A stretch of 35,747 bases of DNA from Oligella ureolytica DSM 18253 (GCF_000373745.1 NZ_KB892299.1:1-35747); one strand, 5' to 3'; counted from the stretch's first letter, positions 25,966 to 35,480 are shown. Numbers and translations are program-made. The notes: generated by a model not told the origin, from the sequence alone.

Positions 25966-26692
25966 TACTCATAAAATCTTTTAGGGCGGAGTGAGCGAAA
26001 ATACGCTGCACCGGCTTGGCCCACTGTACCTTACCCTGCTCATCCAAATAACAATCACCGCTAATCAAATATTGCACGACTGCCGGATAAAGTGTGTGCT
26101 CCATGCTTAACACGCGCTCAGTCAGACTGGTTTCATCATCATTCGGCAAGACCGGCACCAAAGACTGAGCAATGGTAGGCCCTGCATCTAACTCGGGGGT
26201 CACAAAGTGTACCGTACTGCCGTGAGCAGTACAACCCGCATCTAATGCGCGTTGATGAGTATCCAATCCCGGGAAAAGTGGCAGCAACGAAGGGTGGATA
26301 TTGATTAGTTTAGCCATATAATGGGTAACAAACTCATCGGTCAGAATCCGCATAAAACCGGCTAAAATCACCCAGTCAGGCTGATACGTGTCAATACGCG
26401 CCATCAAAGCTCTGTCAAAGTCCAAACGCTCACTAAAATCACGGTGAGCCAGTAGCTCGGTGGCAATCCCCTGCTCCTCGGCCCAGCGTAGACCGGCACT
26501 GTCGGCACGGTTCGCAATCACAGCGACCACGTCCATGTCGCTGCGATCTTTTGCCATATTAACAATAGACTGCATATTGGAGCCACGACCGGAGATTAAA
26601 ATTACAATGCGCTGCGGCTTGGCGCATGAAGTCTCAGCCAATGGCATAGCAGTTGACCTTGAGATTGGACTTGAAGTAGTACTTGAGCTCAT
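25949..26692 (-). CDS. purN: Phosphoribosylglycinamide formyltransferase
   Basis: Transfers a formyl group from 10-formyl-THF to GAR in purine synthesis. SGRGSN (34-39) binds phosphate; catalytic residues by family analogy are N131 and H133 (INIHPSLLP) and D169 (ELDAGP). The first 27 residues are a Ser/Thr-rich extension absent from most PurN. The ATG at 26647 (residue 16, MPLAET) has AAGG ahead at good spacing and may be the true start. The C terminus has a normal tail plus about 15 extra residues. It overlaps the downstream methyltransferase gene by 17 bp and is divergent from ribF. Confidence 0.93.
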   Translation of the reverse strand: MSSSTTSSPISRSTAMPLAETSCAKPQRIVILISGRGSNMQSIVNMAKDRSDMDVVAVIANRADSAGLRWAEEQGIATELLAHRDFSERLDFDRALMARIDTYQPDWVILAGFMRILTDEFVTHYMAKLINIHPSLLPLFPGLDTHQRALDAGCTAHGSTVHFVTPELDAGPTIAQSLVPVLPNDDETSLTERVLSMEHTLYPAVVQYLISGDCYLDEQGKVQWAKPVQRIFAHSALKDFMSNEDGR

Positions 26693-26762
26693 AAAACCAT
26701 TAAAATGTTGTGCGGAAAAACCTTCATTATAACAAGCTCCGGCGCCTGTTCATGGTAAACTT

Positions 26763-27746
26763 ATGCCCGTGAAAAATACCATTATTCCCCGTACTTTTGC
26801 CCTTGATGCAGCGGATTTTCCGGGCACTGCACTCACCATTGGCAACTTCGATGGCGTCCACTGCGGTCACGCCCACCTTCTTGACTGCCTCAAAAAAGCA
26901 GCCAAGGAGTATGGTTTAGCCTGCGGTGTAATGACCTTTGCCCCTCACCCGCGTGAATACTTTGCTCGCCTGAACCAGCGTCCGGAATTAATTCCAACAC
27001 GCATCAACACCTTGCGAGACAAGGTCTGTGCCCTGCGGCAGCACGGTGCTGATTTCATTGCTCTCAGCCATTTTACTGAGACCTTAGCACAGACATCACC
27101 TACCGACTATATTGAAGAGATTCTTATTAAGCAACTTAAAGTCCGCTACCTCTTAGTGGGTCAGGATTTTCGCTTTGGTCACCGACGCGAAGGTGATGTC
27201 GACATGTTACGTCGCTATGGCGCCAAACACGGCTTCGAGGTTAACCATATCGACGATGTCACTAATTCTGAAGGTCATCGTTTTTCGAGCACCGAATTAC
27301 GCAATGCCCTATCCTTTGGTGATATTGACTCCGCCAAACAATACCTAGGTCGTCACTACAGTATTAGCGGTCGTGTACAGCATGGTAAGAAGCTGGGACG
27401 TACGTTGGGTTACCCAACCCTAAATATTCGCGTGATGCCGCACTGTGCCATTCGCTCCGGTATTTATGTCGTGAAAGTACGTGGTTTAACAGCACAGCCT
27501 AATGACCCTGCTATCCCGGGCATTGCCAGCTTAGGTGTCAGACCAACAGTCGACACACAGGGTGACGTACTACTTGAAGTGCATCTAATAGATACAAATA
27601 TGGATGCTTACGGTAAACTAGTATCAGTTGAATTCCTGCAACATGTGCGGGATGAAGAAAAATTCCCAGATTTAGAAACCCTAGTCAGTGCCATGAATAA
27701 CGATTTGGCCACTGCTCGTAAATATTTTGATCAGCATGGACTATAA
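26763..27746 (+). CDS. ribF: Bifunctional riboflavin kinase / FAD synthetase
   Basis: A 327-residue RibF. The N-terminal adenylyltransferase domain has [10 protein letters not shown] (27-36), [22 protein letters not shown] (133-145) and SSTELRNAL. The C-terminal kinase domain has [10 protein letters not shown] (212-221) and a final helix. It turns riboflavin into FMN and then FAD. It opens the ribF-ileS-lspA-coaBC-dedA-dedA-dut run; its last 11 bp overlap ileS. Confidence 0.95.
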   Translation: MPVKNTIIPRTFALDAADFPGTALTIGNFDGVHCGHAHLLDCLKKAAKEYGLACGVMTFAPHPREYFARLNQRPELIPTRINTLRDKVCALRQHGADFIALSHFTETLAQTSPTDYIEEILIKQLKVRYLLVGQDFRFGHRREGDVDMLRRYGAKHGFEVNHIDDVTNSEGHRFSSTELRNALSFGDIDSAKQYLGRHYSISGRVQHGKKLGRTLGYPTLNIRVMPHCAIRSGIYVVKVRGLTAQPNDPAIPGIASLGVRPTVDTQGDVLLEVHLIDTNMDAYGKLVSVEFLQHVRDEEKFPDLETLVSAMNNDLATARKYFDQHGL

Positions 27747-30603
27747 AAACACTTTAAACCTACCAGAAACACAGTTCCCCATGCGTGGTAACTTAGCAAA
27801 ACGCGAACCCGTATGGGTCAAGGAATGGCAAGAAAACAAGGTCTACGAAGCCATTCGTGCCGCCTCTAAAGGCAGACCTAAATTCATTTTGCATGATGGC
27901 CCTCCTTACGCAAATGGTGATATCCACATTGGTCACGCTGTCAATAAAATCCTCAAAGACATTATCTTAAAAAGCCGCAATATGGCCGGTTTTGATGCAC
28001 CTTATGTGCCGGGTTGGGATTGCCATGGCATGCCGATCGAAATCCAGATTGAGAAAAAATACGGCAAAAACCTTCCGACCAAGGAAGTGATGGCTAAAGC
28101 GCGTGCCTACGCCATGGAACAAATCGACAATCAACGCGAAGACTTTATTCGTCTAGGCGTGCTGGGTCAATGGGAGGATCCTTATCTTACCCTTAACTTC
28201 CAAAACGAAGCCGACGAGATCCGTGCTCTCGCCAAAATGATCGACAAGGGCTATATATTCCGTGGCCTCAAGCCTGTGAACTGGTGTTTTGACTGTGGCT
28301 CAGCCTTGGCTGAAGCGGAGGTTGAGTACCAAGATCGGGTTGACCCGGCAGTCGATGTGGCTTTTCCTTTTGCCGAAAAAGAAAAAGTCGCACAGGCTTT
28401 TGGCCTAGATTCAATCGCTGACGGTGCGATCGCCATTTGGACCACTACACCTTGGACCTTAGTCGCCAACCAAGCCCTTAATATTCATCCGGAATTAGAG
28501 TATGCTCTGGTCAAGGTAAGCCCTGCTCCTACGAGCGGCGAATTATTGCTATTAGCCAAGGATCGTTATGAAGCATGTTTAGAATCCTACGGCCTCACCG
28601 GCGAAGTCATCGCCACCTGCCTAGGCGCAGCACTTGAAGGCATCGCTTTTCACCACCCATTAGCCAACATAGATGAGGGCTACAACCGCTTATCAAAAGT
28701 AAACTTAGCAGACTATGTGACGGTTGACGCCGGTACCGGTATTGTTCACTCTTCACCGGCCTATGGTGTTGAGGACTTTATAACTTGCAAGGAATACGGT
28801 ATCAGTGATGACGAGATCCTGAGTCCGGTTATGGGTAATGGTGTATACGCTTCTACCCTACCACTCTTTGGCGGTATGAAAATCTGGGATGCGAATCCGA
28901 AAATCACCGAAGCCCTGAAGTCCAGCGGCAACCTACTTAAATTTGAAAAACTAAACCACAGCTACATGCACTGCTGGCGCCATAAAACGCCGATCATTTA
29001 TCGTGCCACTAGCCAATGGTTTGCCGGTATGGACAAACTACCCAACGACGGTGATCGCACATTACGTGAGGTCGCCTTAGAAGGTATTGATAAAACCAAC
29101 TTCTATCCAGCATGGGGTCGCGCACGCTTACACAGCATGATTGCCAACCGTCCCGACTGGACCTTATCACGTCAGCGCCAATGGGGTGTCCCAATGGCCT
29201 TCTTTGTACACAAAGAAACAGGTGAATTACATCCACGCACGGTCGAGTTATTAGAAGAAATAGCGCTTCTCGTAGAAAAAGAAGGTATTGAAGCTTGGCA
29301 ATCGGTTGAAGTTAGCGATTTCCTAGGCGATGAGGCCGATCAATATGAGAAAAACCGTGACACCTTAGATGTCTGGTTCGATTCAGGCACCACCCACGCG
29401 CACGTGATGGGCGGGCAAAATCACGACTTCAAAGGCTCTCATGCAGATGACTTACGCTGGCCTGCTGACCTATACCTAGAGGGTTCAGACCAACACCGTG
29501 GCTGGTTCCATTCATCCTTATTAACCTCATCAATGCTCTATGGTCGCCCACCCTACAACAGCCTATTAACTCACGGCTTTGTGGTTGATGGTAATGGTCG
29601 TAAGATGAGTAAATCCGTTGGTAATGTCGTCGTTCCACAAAAGGTATCTGATAGCCTAGGCGCTGAGATTATTCGCCTATGGACTGCGGCAACTGATTAC
29701 TCCGGCGAATTATCGATTTCCGATCAAATTCTCAAGCGCGTGGTTGAGAGCTATCGTCGTATTCGTAATACGCTTTGCTTCCTGCTGGGCAACTTGAGCG
29801 ATTTTGATGCCAGTAAGGACCTTGTCGCTCCCGATCAGCTTTTTGAAGTTGACCGTTATGCCATCGCAACCATTGCCGATATGCAAACGCATATCCAAGG
29901 ACTCTACGAAAAATACGAGTTCCACCCGGCCGTACATCGCCTGCAAATTTACTGTTCTGAGGACTTAGGTGCTTTCTATCTGGATATTCTAAAGGATCGA
30001 CTCTACACCACAGGAAAAAACAGTTTAGCGCGCCGCTCAGCACAAACAGCGCTCTACCACATCACCATGAGCTTGGTAAAACTCATGGCGCCGATCCTTT
30101 CCTTTACGTGTGAAGAGGCGTGGACGGAAATGCGTCGCACCTTCTTACGCAATACAGAGCTCAAAGATGGCCTGACAATATTTACCGAACTGTACCAAGA
30201 GCTACCGGCCATTGATGACTCGACCGAGCTTCTAGCCAAGTGGAATCGTATCCTGGCAATTCGCGCTCAACTTAATAAAGAGTTAGAAGATGTTCGAAGT
30301 GCCGGTAATATCGGCTCCGCCCTACAGGCAGAGGTAGATGTTTACGCGAACGCTCAAGATTATGAACTGCTCAAGAGCCTAGATGATGACTTAAAGTTCG
30401 TCTTTATTGTGTCACGCGCTACACTACATGAGGACACTTCTATGACGGATGTACGCTTTGAAATCGAAGCGTCAGCACACGAGAAGTGTGAGCGCTGCTG
30501 GCACTATCGTGAAGACGTTAACCAGAACCCTGAGCATTCGGGCATCTGCGGTCGCTGCGAAGACAATCTCTACGGTGATGGAGAGGACCGCCATTATGCC
30601 TAA
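27736..30603 (+). CDS. ileS: Isoleucyl-tRNA synthetase
   Basis: A 955-residue class I synthetase. HIGH at 64-67 in [13 protein letters not shown], editing domain with [12 protein letters not shown] (CP1), KMSKS at 623-627, anticodon-binding domain, and a C-terminal zinc finger with C918, C921, C938 and C941 (CERCWHYRE...CGRC). Start is ATG 27736, 11 bp inside ribF; an in-frame TTG three codons upstream is not needed. The synthetase edits misactivated valine. It overlaps lspA by 8 bp, the common ileS-lspA pairing. Confidence 0.97.
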   Translation: MDYKNTLNLPETQFPMRGNLAKREPVWVKEWQENKVYEAIRAASKGRPKFILHDGPPYANGDIHIGHAVNKILKDIILKSRNMAGFDAPYVPGWDCHGMPIEIQIEKKYGKNLPTKEVMAKARAYAMEQIDNQREDFIRLGVLGQWEDPYLTLNFQNEADEIRALAKMIDKGYIFRGLKPVNWCFDCGSALAEAEVEYQDRVDPAVDVAFPFAEKEKVAQAFGLDSIADGAIAIWTTTPWTLVANQALNIHPELEYALVKVSPAPTSGELLLLAKDRYEACLESYGLTGEVIATCLGAALEGIAFHHPLANIDEGYNRLSKVNLADYVTVDAGTGIVHSSPAYGVEDFITCKEYGISDDEILSPVMGNGVYASTLPLFGGMKIWDANPKITEALKSSGNLLKFEKLNHSYMHCWRHKTPIIYRATSQWFAGMDKLPNDGDRTLREVALEGIDKTNFYPAWGRARLHSMIANRPDWTLSRQRQWGVPMAFFVHKETGELHPRTVELLEEIALLVEKEGIEAWQSVEVSDFLGDEADQYEKNRDTLDVWFDSGTTHAHVMGGQNHDFKGSHADDLRWPADLYLEGSDQHRGWFHSSLLTSSMLYGRPPYNSLLTHGFVVDGNGRKMSKSVGNVVVPQKVSDSLGAEIIRLWTAATDYSGELSISDQILKRVVESYRRIRNTLCFLLGNLSDFDASKDLVAPDQLFEVDRYAIATIADMQTHIQGLYEKYEFHPAVHRLQIYCSEDLGAFYLDILKDRLYTTGKNSLARRSAQTALYHITMSLVKLMAPILSFTCEEAWTEMRRTFLRNTELKDGLTIFTELYQELPAIDDSTELLAKWNRILAIRAQLNKELEDVRSAGNIGSALQAEVDVYANAQDYELLKSLDDDLKFVFIVSRATLHEDTSMTDVRFEIEASAHEKCERCWHYREDVNQNPEHSGICGRCEDNLYGDGEDRHYA

Positions 30604-31138
30604 TCAGGCTAAGCAACCCATAGCACAGCAAGCTAACGACAAAGCGACCGTACCCTTCGGTCGCTGGTTGCTACTCGCCGTCATTCTCATCGCTTTAGAC
30701 CAACTTAGTAAATGGTATTTTGAGCTTAACTTCCAGTTCGCTGAGCGCCTCAATGTGCTGCCTTTTTTTGACTTTATCTTAGTCTATAACACCGGAGCAG
30801 CGTTTAGCTTTTTGGCCGGTCATGATGGCTGGCAGCGCTGGTTTTTTGTGACGCTTAGTATCATTGCCAGTATTGTTATCCTTGTCCTACTAAGACGTCA
30901 TGCGACAAAAACCTTATTTTGCCTATCACTGAGCTTGATTCTCGCCGGTGCAATAGGTAATCTGATTGATAGATTACTACTTGGTCATGTGATAGATTTC
31001 TTGTTATTTTACTGGGGCGACAACTACTTCCCTGCCTTTAATCTGGCTGACTGCTGCATTACCATAGGTGCCACACTATTAATTTTGGATGAAGTCATAC
31101 GCATCCGCAAAGATAAGCAAAGTAATCGCCCCCAATAA
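30596..31138 (+). CDS. lspA: Prolipoprotein signal peptidase (signal peptidase II)
   Basis: A 180-residue inner-membrane aspartyl protease that cuts the signal peptide from lipidated prolipoproteins, including the small lipoprotein of this window. It has four transmembrane helices (starting about 27, 74, 100 and 140). Conserved blocks are [25 protein letters not shown] with the first catalytic aspartate, and AFNLADC with the second. The start is ATG 30596, preceded by GGAG; a longer frame upstream lies wholly within ileS. The first residues ([15 protein letters not shown]) form a polar cytoplasmic tail. Confidence 0.95.
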   Translation: MPNQAKQPIAQQANDKATVPFGRWLLLAVILIALDQLSKWYFELNFQFAERLNVLPFFDFILVYNTGAAFSFLAGHDGWQRWFFVTLSIIASIVILVLLRRHATKTLFCLSLSLILAGAIGNLIDRLLLGHVIDFLLFYWGDNYFPAFNLADCCITIGATLLILDEVIRIRKDKQSNRPQ

Positions 31139-31159
31139 GACAATTTATGGAGAGATAAA

Positions 31160-32362
31160 ATGGCTCAACTGCTTAGCGCCAAGCGAATCGTGCTTGGCCT
31201 TACCGGCGGCATTGCCTGCTATAAAAGTGCTGAACTGACTCGACGTCTACAGGATCAAGGCGCCTCAGTGCAAGTCGTGATGACAGATGCAGCTTGTTCA
31301 TTTATCACTCCTACCACCATGCAGGCCCTCTCCGGCCAGCACGTGTACAGAGAAACGCTCGATGCCACCATGGACAACAGCATGGCGCATATTAATTTGA
31401 GCCGTGAAGCCGATGCTATTTTAATTGCACCATGTAGCGCTGACTTTATTGCTAAATTAGCTCACGGTTTAGCCGACGATTTACTCTCTACCCTCTGTTT
31501 AGCGCGCGGCAACTGCCCTCTGATTATTGCTCCGGCCATGAACCGCGAGATGTGGGCACACCCGGCAACTCAGCGCAACATAAAAACACTCTTAGCCGAT
31601 GGTGTGGCAGTTTGGGGACCCGGAGATGGCGAACAAGCCTGCGGTGAAATAGGCTCAGGTCGCATGCTGGACGTGCCCGAATTAATCGAAGAGGCCATCA
31701 GCTTTTTTACGCCCAAGGTATTAAATGGTGTCAATATTTTAATGACCGCTGGTCCCACCGAAGAAGCTATCGATCCGATACGTGTGATCAGCAATCGCTC
31801 TTCCGGCAAAACCGGTTATGCCATCGCGGAAGCTGCTCAACGCGCCGGTGCTAAAGTGACCCTCATTTCCGGCCCAACGGCTTTAACCCAGCCCTACGCG
31901 GTGGATATTTTACCAGTACGTTCTGCTCGTCAGATGCACCAAGCTGTGATGAGTCAAGCTCGCCATCATGATATCTTTATTTCAGTTGCTGCGGTGGCTG
32001 ATTGGTATATTAAAAACAGCAGTGACCGCAAAATAAAAAAAACCGAAGGTGGCGGCTTCCCGACCCTTGAGTTTGCGCCAAACCCTGACATCTTAGCAGA
32101 GGTCGCAGCCATGGAAAACGGCCCTTGGCCTATTGGTTTTGCTGCTGAAACTGATAACTTATTTGAGTATGCTGAAGCCAAAAGACAGCGCAAAAAACTA
32201 CCGCTCATCGTTGGCAACCTAGCCCAAGAGGTGATGGATAAAGACACGACTCGCTTTGTGTTATTTGCTGATTCAGGCGTTACTGAGATGCCTTCCGCAG
32301 AAAAAACTGCTGCTGCTTCTGCTCTTATTCAAGAAATAAGCAGACGCTATCACTCAAGGTAA
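31160..32362 (+). CDS. coaBC: Phosphopantothenoylcysteine decarboxylase / synthetase (CoaBC)
   Basis: A 400-residue fusion for CoA synthesis. CoaC part (about 1-185): LTGGIACYKSAELTRRL, H77 in MAHINLS, PAMNREMW with N128, and ACGEIGSGRM with C161, matching the family active-site residues. CoaB part (about 190-400): LMTAGPTEEAIDPIRVISNRSSGKTGYAIAEAAQRAGA, then VAAVADW and KIKK, which bind CTP and the carboxylate. GGAGAG sits 6-8 nt before the start. A 20-bp gap follows lspA, and the next gene begins 3 bp after the stop. Confidence 0.96.
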   Translation: MAQLLSAKRIVLGLTGGIACYKSAELTRRLQDQGASVQVVMTDAACSFITPTTMQALSGQHVYRETLDATMDNSMAHINLSREADAILIAPCSADFIAKLAHGLADDLLSTLCLARGNCPLIIAPAMNREMWAHPATQRNIKTLLADGVAVWGPGDGEQACGEIGSGRMLDVPELIEEAISFFTPKVLNGVNILMTAGPTEEAIDPIRVISNRSSGKTGYAIAEAAQRAGAKVTLISGPTALTQPYAVDILPVRSARQMHQAVMSQARHHDIFISVAAVADWYIKNSSDRKIKKTEGGGFPTLEFAPNPDILAEVAAMENGPWPIGFAAETDNLFEYAEAKRQRKKLPLIVGNLAQEVMDKDTTRFVLFADSGVTEMPSAEKTAAASALIQEISRRYHSR

Positions 32363-32365
32363 GTG

Positions 32366-32866
32366 ATGCAAGAGTATATAGACCTTTTCTTAAGTTTTAT
32401 TTCTGAAAATGAGTCATGGGCAGCCCCCTTAATAGGGCTAATGGCTTTCCTGGAGTCTTTATTTGTTATCGGTCTTATCATGCCGGCGACAGTCATTATG
32501 ATCGCGACCGGTGCATTGATTGGTGCCGAGGCTCTAAGCCCTCTTCCTATTTTAATTGGTGCATCAATCGGTTGTTTTTTAGGGGATAATGCTTCTTATT
32601 TTATTGGTCGCAAAATCCGTCCAGGTCTTAGGCGAAGTGCTGTTTTCCAAAAACATCGAAATCTCATTTTGAGAGCACACCTGCTCTTTCGTAAGTATGG
32701 TGCTTATGCTGTATTTTTAGGACGATTCATGGGGCCGTTACGCTCCACGGTGCCGACGGTAGCAGGTATATTAAGAGCGCCTTTATTAAAGTTTCAAATC
32801 GCGAATCTTTGTTCTGCGCTCATTTGGCCCCCTCTTTATATGCTCCCCGGCATTTTGGTGGTGTGA
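32366..32866 (+). CDS. DedA-family membrane protein, first of a tandem pair
   Basis: A 166-residue integral membrane protein with the DedA/VTT (SNARE-associated) fold: E30 in the first re-entrant loop, GDNASYFIGRKIRPGLRR (73-90), RKYGAYAVFLGRFMGPLRSTVP (109-130) with R120 and R126, then FQIANLCSALIW. DedA proteins act as proton-linked flippase-like or envelope-maintenance proteins. It is shorter than usual DedA (about 200-220): it ends soon after the LLPG-like MLPG block. The second acidic residue expected in the PGD/PGE motif is absent (PAT at 40-42). Start ATG 32366 is chosen over GTG 32363; AAGG of the coaBC end is its ribosome binding site. Confidence 0.85.
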   Translation: MQEYIDLFLSFISENESWAAPLIGLMAFLESLFVIGLIMPATVIMIATGALIGAEALSPLPILIGASIGCFLGDNASYFIGRKIRPGLRRSAVFQKHRNLILRAHLLFRKYGAYAVFLGRFMGPLRSTVPTVAGILRAPLLKFQIANLCSALIWPPLYMLPGILVV

Positions 32867-32869
32867 GTC

Positions 32870-33373
32870 ATGATCGAACTAATTGAACGCCTCATTGACT
32901 TTATGGAAGCGCACCAGACATGGGCGCTTGTACTTATTTTTTTTGTCACTTTTATTGAGTGTTTTTTTATCATCGGACTTTTTATCCCGGCAGCCACCAT
33001 CCTCTTAGCCGTGGGCGCACTTGTCGGTGCCAGCGATCTTAACTTTTTCTTTGTATCCATCGCAGCAATTGCCGGCTCCATCATTGCCAGCAGCATTTCC
33101 TACCATATTGGTACAAAAATCCGCCCCACGCTACGTCAACGCCGAGTTTATCAACGTCACCGTAGACTCTTTTTAAGCTCTAAAGTCATGCTCAGTCGAT
33201 ATGGTGCCAAAGCGATTTTTATCGGACGCTTTATTAGTCCATTACGGCCAACCCTATCCACCGCTGCCGGAGCTTTTCAGGTTAATCAATTAAAATTTGA
33301 AATTGCTAATGTGACATCAAGCATGATTTGGCCAATGATTTTTCTCTTACCCGGCTATTTAATTGTGCATTAA
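32870..33373 (+). CDS. DedA-family membrane protein, second of a tandem pair
   Basis: A 167-residue paralogue of the preceding gene, 3 bp after its stop. The two align end to end without gaps: shared E30, P40, GTKIRP/GRKIRP (81-86), RYGAKAIFIGRF/KYGAYAVFLGRF, PLRP/PLRS with R126, KFEIAN/KFQIAN and the LLPG/MLPG end. It differs at position 74, where the first copy has the usual aspartate of the GDxxxYxIG motif and this one has alanine. As in its neighbour, the acidic residue after P40 is missing and the C-terminal helix of longer DedA proteins is absent. The pair may form an obligate heterodimer; that is inference. Confidence 0.85.
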   Translation: MIELIERLIDFMEAHQTWALVLIFFVTFIECFFIIGLFIPAATILLAVGALVGASDLNFFFVSIAAIAGSIIASSISYHIGTKIRPTLRQRRVYQRHRRLFLSSKVMLSRYGAKAIFIGRFISPLRPTLSTAAGAFQVNQLKFEIANVTSSMIWPMIFLLPGYLIVH

Positions 33374-33398
33374 TTAAACATTAAAATAGGTAAAACAT

Positions 33399-33845
33399 AT
33401 GTTAATCAATCTAAAAATTATCGATCAACGCATGAAAGATCAATTACCGGCATATGCTACTGCAGGCTCTGCCGGTTTAGATTTACGTGCTTGTATCGAT
33501 CAGGAAATAACCCTAGCCCCCGGACAAACTGAATTAATCCCTACGGGCTTAGCCATTCATATTGATAACCCGGGCTACGCGGCGATGATTTTGCCACGCT
33601 CCGGTTTAGGCCATAAGCATGGCATCGTCTTAGGCAACTTAGTTGGCCTAATTGACTCGGATTATCAAGGTGAACTGATGATCTCAACCTGGAATCGCGG
33701 CAGTGAAGAATTTGTGCTTAAGCCCATGGAGCGTCTAGCACAACTCGTTGTCGTCCCGGTGCATCAAGTACAATTCCGTCTTGTTGATGATTTTGACCAA
33801 AGCGATCGCGGTGCCGGCGGCTTTGGCAGTACAGGCAAAAACTAA
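33399..33845 (+). CDS. dut: dUTP diphosphatase
   Basis: A 148-residue trimeric dUTPase that hydrolyses dUTP to dUMP and keeps uracil out of DNA. The five motifs are present: GSAGLDLRA (I), [11 protein letters not shown] (II), [11 protein letters not shown] (III, with the catalytic Asp), [10 protein letters not shown] (IV) and [10 protein letters not shown] (V). coaBC-dut is a common pairing in proteobacteria; here two dedA genes intervene. The ribosome binding site is only weak (TAGG). Confidence 0.97.
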   Translation: MLINLKIIDQRMKDQLPAYATAGSAGLDLRACIDQEITLAPGQTELIPTGLAIHIDNPGYAAMILPRSGLGHKHGIVLGNLVGLIDSDYQGELMISTWNRGSEEFVLKPMERLAQLVVVPVHQVQFRLVDDFDQSDRGAGGFGSTGKN

Positions 33846-33874
33846 TTATTATTACTACCAAAAGGAGCACACCC

Positions 33875-34912
33875 ATGACACAATCAGACATGGTTTCGTT
33901 TAACAAAGCAAACATCAAAACTTTAGGCAAGCGCTGCCTGACTTTCGCCCTTAGCGTAGGCGCTATATTTAGCAGTGCCGCGTTAGCCGATGACGTAAAC
34001 AACTATCCTGAGAAAACCATTCGTTTCGTGGTGCCCTACCCTGCCGGCGGACCATTAGATGCTGCTGCCCGCCAGCTTGGAGAGCGCGTACAAGAATCAC
34101 TGGGCCAGCCTGTTGTCGTCGAAAACAAAGCCGGCGCCGGGGGTAACGTGGGTTTATCCGTCGTTGCCAAAGCCAAAGCTGACGGCTATACCCTGGGTAT
34201 GGGTGCCGTCGCCACCATGGCCATTAACCCATGGTTATATAGCAATATGCCATTTGACCCAAGCAAAGACTTTGCTCCGGTTATTTTATTGTCCAATGTA
34301 CCCAATGTCTTAATTCTTAATAAAGACTTTGCAACGAGCAACAACATCACCGATGTAGCAAGCCTTGTTGCCTACCTCGAAAAACATGGGGCAGATATTA
34401 ATTACGCCTCCGGTGGTAATGGCAGTGCGGGTCACCTTGCGGGTGAGCTATTTAAAATACGCAGCAATATCGATATGCTGCATATCCCTTACCAAGGTGC
34501 AAGCCCGGCTAAGCTTGCTTTATTAGCAAATCAGACGCAACTGATGTTTGATAACCTAGCCTCTGCCCTACCACTGATTAATGACAATGAGGTGGTAGCC
34601 TTAGCGGTGACCACCAAGGAGCGCAGCTCTTTCCTCACGGACTTACCGACGATGGAAGAAAGTGGTGTTGAAGCGTTTGATATAAGCACTTGGTTTGGTG
34701 TTGTCAGTCCTGCCGGCACGCCTGAAGGAATTGTTAACAAACTTAACCAAGCCTATGCTGAAGGCATGAAAGACGAACGTGTACAAACACAGATGAAGAA
34801 TATGGGCTCTGACCTAGAACCTGGCACTGCGCAAGAATTTGCAGATTACGCAGCTGCCGAGCTAGTAAAATATAAAGACATTGTCGAGTCGTCAGGCATC
34901 AAACTAAATTAA
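33875..34912 (+). CDS. Bug-family (TctC-type) periplasmic solute-binding protein
   Basis: A 345-residue tripartite-tricarboxylate-transporter receptor. Residues 1-38 form a long signal peptide (basic KTLGKR, hydrophobic core, cleavage ALA|DD). The mature start YPEKTIRFVVPYPAGGPLDAAARQLGERVQESLGQPVVVENKAGAGGNVG is the Bug signature, followed by NYASGGNGSAGHLAGELF and HIPYQGASPAKLALLANQTQLMFDN. The ligand cannot be deduced. No TctA/TctB membrane gene is adjacent, which is usual for the expanded Bug families of Alcaligenaceae. AAAGGAG (33861-33867) precedes the start; a second ATG at residue 6 is possible. It may share the dut transcript or have its own promoter. Confidence 0.92.
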   Translation: MTQSDMVSFNKANIKTLGKRCLTFALSVGAIFSSAALADDVNNYPEKTIRFVVPYPAGGPLDAAARQLGERVQESLGQPVVVENKAGAGGNVGLSVVAKAKADGYTLGMGAVATMAINPWLYSNMPFDPSKDFAPVILLSNVPNVLILNKDFATSNNITDVASLVAYLEKHGADINYASGGNGSAGHLAGELFKIRSNIDMLHIPYQGASPAKLALLANQTQLMFDNLASALPLINDNEVVALAVTTKERSSFLTDLPTMEESGVEAFDISTWFGVVSPAGTPEGIVNKLNQAYAEGMKDERVQTQMKNMGSDLEPGTAQEFADYAAAELVKYKDIVESSGIKLN

Positions 34913-34921
34913 TTCAATCGC

Positions 34922-34951
34922 GATGTTACCGTTATTTATAGCGGTAACATC
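34922..34951 (+). terminator. Hairpin after the Bug gene
   Basis: GATGTTACCG (34922-34931) pairs with CGGTAACATC (34942-34951), a perfect 10-bp stem with a 10-nt loop just after the stop. No U tract follows, so termination may need Rho, or the hairpin may protect the mRNA end. Confidence 0.55.
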
Positions 34952-35002
34952 ACCCACCTCACCCAAACACTGACAACGTTCAACAGTCACTCAAGCTATC
35001 TA

Positions 35003-35328
35003 CTAAAGCTGATCAATGGTACTTCCCAAAACAAGCACTTGAACAATCGATGAAATCATTTTTTGTGATTCATACATATGTGCATTGGTCACATAAACCG
35101 CATCATCCGGATAGATTAAAAACTCTCTTGCTAAAAACATCGAAACAGGATTGGTCATATCTAAGTGAAATACCATCGGTTTCGCATCGGATGTCACAAT
35201 GCCCAGCTTCTCGTCATAAACAATATTTTCGGGCACTCTGAAAACAAATACACCGCGAGCATCCGCTCGTTGCTCAACCAAGCCCCCCACACTGCCAAGC
35301 ACCTCTAATAAACTCGGTGACTGCGATG
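35003..35328 (-). pseudogene. Capsule polysaccharide export (OPX, KpsD/CtrA/BexD-like), C-terminal fragment
   Basis: The minus strand encodes about 105 residues resembling the C-terminal part of outer-membrane polysaccharide export proteins: SLLEVLGSVGGLVEQRADARGVFVFRVPE, then VFHLDMTNPVSMFLAREFLIYPDDAVYVTNA, and a final amphipathic helix. In CtrA/BexD/VexA this is the last soluble domain and the membrane-spanning helix. The expected N-terminal 250 or so residues are not present: the frame runs straight into the end of an IS200/IS605-type element at about 35328-35335, and its only ATG comes from the element. The 5' part, if it survives, would lie beyond position 35747. Family assignment is from remembered motifs. 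Confidence 0.72.
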
Positions 35329-35480
35329 TTGACATCCTCCCCGCCCTAAAGAACGGGGATTCCTACGGCGTTCAGGCGACCATCGCCTGACTCGCTTCGG
35401 TGGGTTCTTGGCCCGACGCCCTTACCTACAGGCGAAGTCTCTGCACAAGCTAACCGGGCGTGTCCCGCCCTTAACACATT
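35329..35480 (-). ncRNA. Predicted TnpB omega-RNA scaffold
   Basis: In TnpB systems the guide RNA comes from the tnpB 3' coding end plus the right end of the element, followed by a guide copied from flanking DNA. That arrangement is present: tnpB 3' end, stop inside the hairpin loop, element end, and OPX sequence. The guide would be about 35309-35328 on the minus strand. The 5' limit is arbitrary; folding and transcription are not shown. Confidence 0.45.
35339..35358 (-). repeat. Right-end hairpin of the IS element
   Basis: CCCCG (35339-35343) and CGGGG (35354-35358) form a 5-bp stem around a 10-nt loop; the tnpB stop codon (35346-35348) lies in the loop. IS605-group ends carry such subterminal hairpins for TnpA recognition, and in TnpB systems this is also the last stem of the omega-RNA. 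Confidence 0.7.

Noticed and set aside
27727-27735. TTG start for IleS three codons upstream
   Set aside because: The ATG at 27736 starts the protein at the family norm and overlaps ribF more simply.
30449-30595. N-terminal extension of LspA
   Set aside because: It lies fully inside ileS in another frame, has no signal features, and the normal LspA start at 30596 has a GGAG site.
35050-35241. Plus-strand frame opposite the OPX fragment
   Set aside because: A shadow of the minus-strand coding remnant with no supporting signals.
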